A stretch of DNA of 15,132 nucleotides from JAAGZL01 sp964628835. GTDB taxonomy: Bacteria; Pseudomonadota; Gammaproteobacteria; Chromatiales; Chromatiaceae. The notes under the pieces are model-generated. The model searched no databases, was not told the DNA's origin, and saw only the letters and a program-made list of their open reading frames with translations. The position numbers and the translations under genes are program-made. Where the stretch lies: positions 1 through 15,132 of the forward strand of contig CAZVME010000081.1 of the NCBI GenBank assembly GCA_964628835.1, written 5' to 3'. Below are positions 1 to 5,192 of this stretch, piece by piece. Position 1 is the stretch's first letter; each line of letters opens with the position of its first letter.

Positions 1-57
1 CTCTTTGGTTCATCATACTACTAAAGAAAGTGTCTAGCTTTCGTGGGTAACTCGGGC

Positions 58-142
58 ACATAACGCTTACATCACCGGGAAATAAAGCGAGGTGAGAAAC
101 AAACGTAGCTTTATTTTGCCCGAGCACCTGTTTTTGTTATGC
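58..142 (-). other. attC-like site (integron cassette recombination site), downstream of the deacetylase-like gene
   Basis: Imperfect inverted repeat. On the minus strand it begins GCATAAC and ends GTTATGT. CATAAC (59-64) pairs with GTTATG (136-141), and the inner arms AAATAAAGC and GCTTTATTT close a central hairpin. It lies 90 nt past the stop of the gene at 232-1287, as expected for the attC of that cassette. The last 57 nt of the window would be the start of the next cassette. A possible ATG ATG start on the minus strand lies at 11-16, with no clear ribosome binding site, so I do not call a gene there. Confidence 0.7.
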
Positions 143-231
143 CTTTTACCAATTTACTCAATCTCGATGTTATCTATATTCTATGACTGCTTTTGGTTGC
201 GGTTTCAACCGGTCGATGCTACATATTTCTT

Positions 232-1287
232 TTAACGCATCTGTCGCCTTGGTTTGAAGCCCAGACCGTGCAAGGGGCGTCGTAAAGTCCTAACTTCAAC
301 AGGAAATGTGTCTGTGTATCGCTTCTGGACCGCCCTAATAGTTTCAACCCGCCGATTCTTTGAGCCAAGATATTCGAATAGTGAAGCATAAAGTTGAGGT
401 GCTCGGTAGTAGTCAAATGCGTGAAACACAATACCAACTACCTCATCATGCCGAGCTTTATTATAGTTATTTTTAATTTTTTCCAACTCTTCTTTTGATT
501 TTTCAAAATTCTGTTTGTTAGAATATGAATTGGGATTTCTGGCTGTATTGAAATTAGACCGCAATTGATAATGGTTAAGCCAATATATATTTTGCCCATT
601 CGGTAATCGAATTGCCTCAGGTTTGCTTATAAAATCTTTCTCAAAAACAGTGGAGCCTTTCGTCAAAATAGAAACTTCATGAGGTTTATCTATTGCTGTA
701 TCAGTGATGCATCCTGTTTGAACTTTATATGATTGGTCTATTTTTAAAGCTAATTGTTTCAGCTGGTCAAACCCCTGCTTGGCACTTCCTCTGTAGGAAT
801 CTGAAACTAATTTATTAGTGAATCTATCTTCTCTGTTTTTGAAATTATTATTTTGGGCTCTATTTGAATAGCCGTTCCAATCAATCTGGTTAATGCCGTG
901 ATGATGGAATGCAAGTTCGTGCCCATTATGAACCCATTTTCTTATGTGTTCTATTTTTTGATTATCCTTTAATATGTATTCTGCCCATTGAGGGTTCAAA
1001 GCCAAAGAAAGTTTAAAGTCATATTTATCGGCAAGTTGTACCAATTTTATTACTGTAGGCCAAAGTGCAATTTGGTATGCCAAGCTTCTGTTGTTAATAA
1101 AAAATTCTGACTTCAGCTCCTCTCTCAATATGTCTTGAAATATTCCGAACCTGCTGTCTCCGCCAGCCTCAAGATGAACCATTACAAATGTAGCGAAAGG
1201 GTTTTTCTCTCGTCTGTCTTCGGAGTAAACATTTGAAGTAAAGCTCGCATAAGTAAGTACAAGGCAAAAAGTAATTACTGTTCTCAT
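232..1287 (-). CDS. Exported polysaccharide-deacetylase-like protein (integron cassette gene)
   Basis: 351 residues. The N-terminus has a hydrophobic signal peptide (about residues 1-22) followed by a charged stretch, so export to the periplasm or surface is likely. Residues 36-42 form a beta-strand-like segment. Around 80-110 there is a helix and strand pattern typical of a (beta/alpha) barrel. Residues 120-130 read HNGHELAFHHH, which resembles the metal-binding His motif of the NodB/polysaccharide deacetylase fold (H-x3-H type). The usual TFDDG motif is not seen, so the chemistry is uncertain: a divergent deacetylase or another metal-dependent carbohydrate enzyme. The segment near 235-290 is rich in Asn, Lys and Glu. 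The start ATG is 36 nt after an upstream attC-like site, with only a weak purine-rich ribosome binding site. Its size is near the upper end for a cassette gene. Family assignment is by motif only. Confidence 0.7.
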   Translation of the reverse strand: MRTVITFCLVLTYASFTSNVYSEDRREKNPFATFVMVHLEAGGDSRFGIFQDILREELKSEFFINNRSLAYQIALWPTVIKLVQLADKYDFKLSLALNPQWAEYILKDNQKIEHIRKWVHNGHELAFHHHGINQIDWNGYSNRAQNNNFKNREDRFTNKLVSDSYRGSAKQGFDQLKQLALKIDQSYKVQTGCITDTAIDKPHEVSILTKGSTVFEKDFISKPEAIRLPNGQNIYWLNHYQLRSNFNTARNPNSYSNKQNFEKSKEELEKIKNNYNKARHDEVVGIVFHAFDYYRAPQLYASLFEYLGSKNRRVETIRAVQKRYTDTFPVEVRTLRRPLHGLGFKPRRQMR

Positions 1288-1322
1288 TTATTCTTCATCC
1301 ATATTGCATTTTGTTTTGTATA

Positions 1323-1405
1323 GCATAACGTCGCAAATAACTGGACGTTAAAGATATTGCGTGTTTTTTTACGCTGTTCGCGATCCATGTTGATTTGCCT
1401 TATGA
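1323..1405 (-). other. attC-like site, downstream of the small membrane protein gene
   Basis: On the minus strand it begins CTCATAAGGCAAAT and ends ATTTGCGACGTTATGC. The outer arms CATAA(G/C), GCAAAT and TGG-CG pair across the site with a few bulges, and an inner GCGT/ACGC hairpin lies at the centre. It starts 22 nt after the stop of the 1427-1861 gene and ends 36 nt before the next start, the normal cassette spacing. Confidence 0.7.
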
Positions 1406-1426
1406 GGTTCTTTGTTGATAGACAAT

Positions 1427-1861
1427 TTATTTCCCAACCGTAGCCTTGCCCTCTCCGCCAAACCGCGTAGCAAAATAACCTATAATTAGTCCAATAATGG
1501 CTCCTTCGGCAGTGAACCAAAATGGTGGAGTTAATATTCCATTCTCACCAAACAGAGTGAACATCATGGACTGCATAGCATCAAAAGCGAAAAAGGTTAG
1601 AACAAAGTTCATCCACGCACCCACTATAGGCGCACGAAACCACCAGGGGAAAGGCAGTTTTAATATTGGATGATAGGTAAAGACCCCAAACATTCCAATA
1701 ATTGCGCCAAGGGTTGTGTACCACAGCAAAATGCCCCATCGAAGTAACCAATCAACTTCTGGCAAAAAGTATGGTAAAGAAATAAAGCCGATAAGCCCAA
1801 ATAAAAAACCTATTGTTTTACCAATTACTATACGTGTTATTAATGACGGGTTTTCAAACAT
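1427..1861 (-). CDS. Small multi-spanning membrane protein of unknown function (integron cassette gene)
   Basis: 144 residues from the ATG at 1861. I chose this start because a strong AGGAG lies 8 nt upstream; the open frame extends 30 codons further, but that part has no good signal. Four hydrophobic segments are visible, at about 11-34, 38-61, 77-103 and 113-132. Glycines are frequent (GxxxG-like spacing near 18-25 and 52-58), suggesting packed helices. Trp and Phe cluster near 72-76 (PWWF). I recognise no family. It sits between two attC-like elements, so it is most likely a cassette gene. Multi-spanning proteins of unknown role are common in such arrays. Confidence 0.7.
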   Translation of the reverse strand: MFENPSLITRIVIGKTIGFLFGLIGFISLPYFLPEVDWLLRWGILLWYTTLGAIIGMFGVFTYHPILKLPFPWWFRAPIVGAWMNFVLTFFAFDAMQSMMFTLFGENGILTPPFWFTAEGAIIGLIIGYFATRFGGEGKATVGK

Positions 1862-1942
1862 GTACTTTTCTCCTGTAAGCAAACCTGACGCCCGCAACAA
1901 AAGGCACTTTGCAGCGGGGTGAGGATTGTGCCACTCGGCACA

Positions 1943-1980
1943 AACTAACACTGTGAAAAATTGTCCGAGTTAATTGCGCT
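1943..1980 (-). other. Larger half of an attC site split by the IS110 element
   Basis: On the minus strand this piece ends in GTTAGTT (1943-1949). The missing outer arm lies beyond the insertion, at 3176-3186. Joining 1980 to 3178 gives a 47-nt site whose ends CTAAC and GTTAG pair perfectly. Without that join, the adjacent bases (TGTATGG) do not match GTTAGTT. A perfect 7-bp hairpin, TTGTGCC-actc-GGCACAA (1926-1943), directly abuts the site on the cassette side; it has no T-run and I assign it no function. Confidence 0.6.
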
Positions 1981-2061
1981 TGTATGGTTGAATTTGGTCG
2001 TTGATAGCAAATCCCTGCCTTGTTTTAGAAGTGATAAAGTGAAGCCCGTAACCTGCAGCAA
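1979..2061 (+). repeat. Left-end repeat of the IS110 element (copy 1)
   Basis: This stretch matches 5111-5192 at roughly 85% identity by eye, with about 11 mismatches and one single-base gap in a T-run. Both copies begin with CTTGTATGGTTGAATTTGGT immediately after different attC bodies, and both end at GCAGCAA. After that point copy 1 continues into the rest of the insertion sequence. Confidence 0.75.
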
Positions 2062-2195
2062 CAAGTTACCGGTTCAGTAGCCCGATGATGCCTAGGTCTC
2101 AAAGACCGTTAACAAGCGTGGGCACTGAACCGACCCGATTTTATCTCGAACAGTCGAATGGGCTTCAAGCCCGAATTTAGCAAGGTAGAGTTCAA
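2040..2195 (+). ncRNA. Candidate IS110 bridge RNA in the left-end leader
   Basis: Three structures follow each other, as in described bridge RNAs. (1) A 5' stem-loop, GTAAC (2048-2052) with GTTAC (2065-2069). (2) A long stem, CGGTTCAGT (2070-2078) plus GCCC (2080-2083), pairing with GGGC (2120-2123) plus ACTGAACCG (2124-2132) with one bulged A. It encloses an internal loop, 2084-2094 on one side and 2108-2119 on the other, capped by the hairpin GGTCT/AGACC (2095-2107). (3) A second hairpin, GGGCT/AGCCC (2160-2172), with flanking unpaired stretches. Loop bases 2110-2118 (TAACAAGCG) are the exact complement of 3174-3182 at the right junction. ACAGTCG at 2150-2156 repeats the right terminus, 3169-3175. 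The role is inferred from family knowledge; ends of the RNA are approximate. Confidence 0.6.
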
Positions 2196-3143
2196 ATGAC
2201 AAACCTTAAAAAGAGAAAATCCGTAGTTAATGTGGGTGTCGATATTGGTAAATGGATGCTGGATGTGTGTATTTATGAGAAAGATATCCATTGGCAGGAT
2301 GAGAATACGCCTGAGGGCATTAAAAGAATCCTAAAGCGTCTATCCTACTATCGGGTGGAACGCCTCGTCATGGAGGCTACAGGGCGCTACCAGCTTAATC
2401 TGGCAGCTGCTGCATACAATAAGGCGATTCCAGTCTGCATCATTAAGCCCTTATCGATTCGCAGATATGCTGGGGCAATTGAGCAGTTAGCTAAGACCGA
2501 TAAGATAGATGCCTTTGTAATAGCTGAGTTTGCTGCTGTTGTTCAGCCAGAACCTACACCCAAAGTCAGTAAAAACTTGCGTGCAATCAAAGATTTGCTA
2601 TCCAGGCGCAGGCAGATTATGGAAATGCGTACCAAGGAGCTTAATCTCATACAGGTCATGGGCAAAGCTATTGAGACTTCATGCCGTCGACTCATTAAAT
2701 GTCTTGATGCTGAAATTACCCGTATCGAGAAAAAGCTGAATCAATATGTCGAATCGTAGTCGGAATGGTCCGAACAAAAGGCCATATTAAAATCGGCCCC
2801 AGGGGTCGGCGATACCTTGGTCTACACACTGCTGGCAGATATGCCCGAGCTTGGCACTCTGACCAACAAGCAAGTTGCCTCTCTTGTGGGTGTTGCTCCT
2901 ATCAACCGGGATAGCGGGAGATCAAGAGGCAAACGGCGCATTCAAGGTGGTAGAGCCTGTGTGCGGACAATACTATATATGGCCACACTTAGCGCTACTC
3001 AATGCAACCCGATCATCAAGGCTTTTTATCAACAGCTTGTTGCTCATGGAAAGCATAAGAAGGTTACCATCACCGCATTTATGCGTAAATTTATCACCAT
3101 GCGCAATGCCATGGTGAGGGACAATGCAGAATGGGCTTATTGA
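2196..3143 (+). pseudogene. IS110-family transposase (DEDD recombinase), interrupted by an amber codon
   Basis: The reading frame spans 315 residue positions with a single in-frame TAG at 2757-2759; both sides are in the same frame. The N-terminal part (2196-2756) is the DEDD/RuvC-like domain: an acidic VGVDIGKWMLD near residue 14, MEATGRY near 66, and TDKIDAFVIAEF near 97. The C-terminal part (from 2760) holds the Transposase_20 region, with SAPGVGDT and a Ser-containing NRDSGRSRGKRR motif near residues 246-257 that should supply the nucleophile. Apart from the TAG, both domains look complete, and the total length is only slightly below what is usual for the family. As written, translation yields a 187-residue protein lacking the serine, so the copy is probably inactive unless the stop is suppressed or is a sequencing error. 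The start ATG has a GGTAGAG purine stretch upstream. Confidence 0.85.
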
Positions 3144-3175
3144 TCACTTTTAGAAAGGGGTTGACGCCACAGTCG

Positions 3176-3186
3176 CTTGTTAGCGC
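3176..3186 (-). other. Outer half of the attC site split by the IS110 element
   Basis: On the minus strand GCGCTAACAAG, lying 10 nt past the stop of the NYN gene. It has the form of an attC R'' end and pairs with GTTAGTT at 1943-1949 when the insertion is removed. Confidence 0.6.
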
Positions 3187-3195
3187 ATTTTACAC

Positions 3196-3684
3196 TCAAC
3201 ACTTTGCCGCCCTTAACAGCAATTTGTTTTCGATTGGTACATATTTAGATGCTGCTTTGATCAATGAGCTGGCTGTAAGTAGAGGAACACCATAGACCTC
3301 TACCGGTATTTTGTAATCCGCTCGAATTTTTTTTACCAGCAGGTCGAAATCGCCGTCACCCGAAGCTAATACCACTACATCTGTTCTTTTCGCGTATTCC
3401 ATAGCATCAAGGGTTATCCCAACATCCCAATCGCCTTTGGCAGAACCATCTGATCTTTGTATATATGGCTTTAGCTTTACCTCGAACCCTATAGCTCTAA
3501 GAATATTTTGAAATTGTCTTTGTTTTTCATCGCCCCGATCAGTGGAATAGGCAATAGCTTTCATGACATTTCTGTTTTTCGTAACTTCTGCCCAGAACTC
3601 GTTGTAATCAAAATTGCAATTGTGAGCTTGCTTTGTTGTGTAGTAAATATTCTGGACATCTACAAGTATAATAACTTTTTCCAT
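3196..3684 (-). CDS. NYN-domain (PIN-like) ribonuclease, LabA/DUF88 type (integron cassette gene)
   Basis: 162 residues, essentially one NYN domain. The N-terminal strand VIILVDVQN (residues 4-12) supplies Asp9 and Asn12. GDWDVGITLDAM (84-95) supplies Asp85, Asp87 and Asp93. LASGDGDFDLL (106-116) supplies Asp110 and Asp112. This acidic set is the metal site of PIN/NYN nucleases, which cut RNA, so the protein is probably a small cytoplasmic ribonuclease. The target is unknown. No partner antitoxin gene is next to it, so a toxin-antitoxin role is not supported here. The ATG at 3684 follows a purine-rich but weak ribosome binding site, and lies about 40 nt from the upstream attC-like site. Its own attC was split by the IS110 element 10 nt past the stop. 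Confidence 0.85.
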   Translation of the reverse strand: MEKVIILVDVQNIYYTTKQAHNCNFDYNEFWAEVTKNRNVMKAIAYSTDRGDEKQRQFQNILRAIGFEVKLKPYIQRSDGSAKGDWDVGITLDAMEYAKRTDVVVLASGDGDFDLLVKKIRADYKIPVEVYGVPLLTASSLIKAASKYVPIENKLLLRAAKC

Positions 3685-3724
3685 AGGTTCTCTACATCCA
3701 AGTGCTACGAATCATATGCCTTGT

Positions 3725-3802
3725 ATCTAACGTTTACATAAGGGCCCAGCTTCGCTGCGTCCCAATGAGCCAAAAGCGAATGGCTTGATGTTCTTGGTAT
3801 GT
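3725..3802 (-). other. attC-like site, downstream of the exported-protein gene
   Basis: On the minus strand it begins CATACCAAGAACATCAAG and ends CTTATGTAAACGTTAGAT. The arms AACATCAAG and CTTATGTAAACG pair with bulges, and the centre holds CATTCGCTTTTGGC. It starts 17 nt after the stop of the gene at 3819-4460, and its GTTAGAT end is 40 nt before the NYN gene. Confidence 0.65.
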
Positions 3803-3818
3803 GAACTATCCACAAATA

Positions 3819-4460
3819 TTACTGTATACCAGCCATTGTCAGAGACGAGATTATTCTGTCAGTGATATTTTTCAAAAATAGTTGCTGACTTTCCAAATAT
3901 GAGACTGTAAGCGTGAAAGATCGACTGCCAGCAAAAACGCGGACCAACCGCACCCTGAATATTCCGTCGCCTATTATAGACTTGCGATGATATTCAGTTA
4001 CAAATGTCGTTATTCCATTTATTGTGCGCTTTTCTGTTCCCTCCCAACTTGAAACTGTTATGCCAATTATTTTCATGGATGGAATGATGTTGCTCCTAAG
4101 TTCTTGATCTAAATTGCTGACACCAACAGAATTTGCTAACCTCGCATCGCTCTGAGTAATTTTCATTTCAGGATAGTATCGTGCGTTGATTATTCCTACT
4201 GGAGTACCATCAACATAATAATTGGCTGCAAAAGGAAGACTGGAATCGACCTTGGATAAATTTTTAAGATCGAATGTGGATTCAACCCATGTATCAAGAG
4301 TAATCCTCTGATTATTGGAAATAAGGACCCAATTTCTTGGTAAATCGATAGCAACTGACTTTGGCAGCTTAATTGTTACAAAATTAGTCGCTGCATAAGC
4401 AATACCCGAGAAAAGCAAACTCAGAATCGCAGAGATAATGATTGTTCTAATGTTTTTCAC
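3819..4460 (-). CDS. Exported protein of unknown function (integron cassette gene)
   Basis: 213 residues from a GTG start at 4460, with GGAGA about 7 nt upstream. A clear signal peptide (Lys and Arg, then ISAILSLLFSGI) ends in AYA at residue 23, so cleavage before Ala24 and release into the periplasm are likely. The mature part is mainly beta-type. It carries a VTIKLPKSVAIDLPRNW segment near 28-44 and a strand-rich C-terminal half with a conserved-looking WEGTEKRTINGITTFV segment near 139-154, loosely like PsbP/DUF1795-type lipid or envelope proteins. That likeness is weak and I assign no function. No cysteine is seen in the mature part. Spacing to attC-like sites on both sides (25 nt upstream, 17 nt downstream) marks it as a cassette gene. 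Confidence 0.75.
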   Translation of the reverse strand: MKNIRTIIISAILSLLFSGIAYAATNFVTIKLPKSVAIDLPRNWVLISNNQRITLDTWVESTFDLKNLSKVDSSLPFAANYYVDGTPVGIINARYYPEMKITQSDARLANSVGVSNLDQELRSNIIPSMKIIGITVSSWEGTEKRTINGITTFVTEYHRKSIIGDGIFRVRLVRVFAGSRSFTLTVSYLESQQLFLKNITDRIISSLTMAGIQ

Positions 4461-4484
4461 TCAAACTCTCCGTGCGTGTTTTAC

Positions 4485-4561
4485 GTATAACGCCGCCAAC
4501 AGGGGTGGCAAAACCAAAGCGAAGTAGCGGTTTTGGCATCCCTCTGGCTGGCCTTGTATGG
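4485..4561 (-). other. attC-like site, best example in the array
   Basis: On the minus strand it begins CCATACAAGGCCAGCC and ends GGCGGCGTTATAC. The inner arms GCCAAAACC and GGTTTTGCCA pair perfectly, the middle arms AGAGGGA and the CCCCTG side pair with bulges, and the outer ends CATAC and GTTATAC are the simple-site-like ends. It starts 5 nt after the stop of the 4566-4961 gene and ends 25 nt before the next start. Confidence 0.8.
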
Positions 4562-4565
4562 TGAT

Positions 4566-4961
4566 TTACCAACTGCCAGCTATGGATAAATCAGGATATA
4601 TTTTTACATTATTAGAGCTATAGTCATAGATGCACTCCTGTACGACATTAAAATATCTTTCATTTTCAAATACAAAATCGATTCTTTTTCTTGTAAATAC
4701 TGGGTCGGCTGCCAGATAGAAGCGTTTTTCTTTTGAGAGTTTAAATGGAGAAGGAGCCTCTTCACTTAATTTCTTTCGCAGCATATATCTGTTCCCAATG
4801 TGCAAACCAGCATCAGCAGCAATTTCCGGGAGTAACGATGATGTAAAATCTATAAACCAGTTGTCTATTTCAATCCACGAGTGAAACCCACTTTCAGAAA
4901 ACGTGAATGATTTATTGATATTATTATCACTGTAGTTAAAGAGTATTTCAAAGACATACAA
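4566..4961 (-). CDS. Short protein with a His-Trp-Glu motif, possibly truncated (integron cassette gene)
   Basis: 131 residues if translation starts at the TTG at 4961, which has TTAGGA a few bases upstream. There is no in-frame ATG until residue 59. Residues 26-40 read FHSWIEIDNWFIDFT, which resembles the His/Asp half of transglutaminase-like or papain-like folds (the H-x-W-V-E pattern followed by a D). The Cys-bearing half such folds need is absent. Upstream in the same frame an ATG at 5010-5012 opens 14 codons, including one Cys, and is stopped by TAG at 4968-4970. The gene may therefore be an N-terminally broken copy rather than a true TTG-start gene. Its attC-like site begins 5 nt past the stop. 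Function unknown. Confidence 0.5.
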   Translation of the reverse strand: MYVFEILFNYSDNNINKSFTFSESGFHSWIEIDNWFIDFTSSLLPEIAADAGLHIGNRYMLRKKLSEEAPSPFKLSKEKRFYLAADPVFTRKRIDFVFENERYFNVVQECIYDYSSNNVKIYPDLSIAGSW

Positions 4962-5048
4962 GCATTCCTAAGTTTTCACAAGAACACATATGGTGTATCT
5001 ACGGCCACTCATATAAGCATAGACCGCAATTATAAATTCAACTAATCT

Positions 5049-5112
5049 CGCTAACGTTTTGCAGCGCCAGAAAAATGCGGGCTTTCGAGTATTTTGTCCG
5101 CGTGGCTGCGCT
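5049..5112 (-). other. attC-like site at the right end of the array, carrying a solo IS left end
   Basis: On the minus strand it runs from AAGCGCAGCCACGCGG to CTGGCGCTGCAAAACG and ends GTTAGCG. The arms GCAGCCA and TGGCGCTGC pair, with AAAAT/ATTTTT inside. The expected outer partner of GTTAGCG is missing: the bases after CT (5111-5112) are the IS110 left-end repeat. This is the right-most, that is promoter-proximal, site seen. Confidence 0.6.
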
Positions 5113-5192
5113 TGTATGGTTGAATTTGGTTACAGACAGCCAATCCTTGCCTTTTTTATAAGTGATAAAATGAAGCCCGTAACTTGCAGCAA
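5111..5192 (+). repeat. Solo left end of an IS110-type element (copy 2)
   Basis: Same sequence as 1979-2061 at roughly 85% identity, in the same orientation and also starting at the CT of an attC body. After GCAGCAA (to 5192) it does not continue into a transposase: GCCG follows, then another CTTGTG. This could be an internally deleted element of about 86 nt lying between two CTs (5111 and 5197), or the remnant of a larger element. Confidence 0.6.

Larger units (their letters stand above)
1979..3177 (+). mobile_element. IS110-family insertion sequence inserted in an attC site
   Basis: About 1.2 kb. The proposed ends are set by CT dinucleotides at 1979-1980 and 3176-3177, the core dinucleotide typical of IS110 elements. 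Three things support them. Rejoining the flanks restores an attC with matching simple sites. The sequence from the left CT onward is repeated at 5111, again right after an attC body. The last bases before the right CT (ACAGTCG) recur inside the leader RNA. The element has no long terminal inverted repeats, in keeping with the family. Layout: a 215-nt non-coding left end, the transposase (2196-3143), then a right end of about 32 nt. A long left end suggests the IS110 subgroup rather than IS1111. Insertion sequences of this family that target attC are known (the IS1111-attC group). Ends are inferred by eye. Confidence 0.7.

Noticed and set aside
1284..1520. 78-codon minus-strand frame crossing the attC at 1323-1405
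   Set aside because: It overlaps the end of the membrane-protein gene in another frame and runs through an attC-like repeat; there is no ribosome binding site.
1926..1943. Perfect 7-bp hairpin as a terminator
   Set aside because: No T-run on either strand; its contact with the attC end suggests at most a structural role.
1976..2061. Two copies of an ORF-less mini-cassette (1976-2061 and 5108-5192)
   Set aside because: The repeat starts at the CT inside two different attC bodies, and excising the element restores a matching attC end. The left end of an IS110 element explains this better than a duplicated cassette. It remains the main alternative.
2757..2759. Readthrough of TAG as pyrrolysine or by general suppression
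   Set aside because: hynS and the 7335-7790 gene use TAG as an ordinary stop at the expected end of the protein, and no recoding signal is visible.
58..5119. CRISPR array from regularly spaced repeats
   Set aside because: The repeats are imperfect inverted repeats separated by genes of several hundred bases, not short identical direct repeats with unique spacers.
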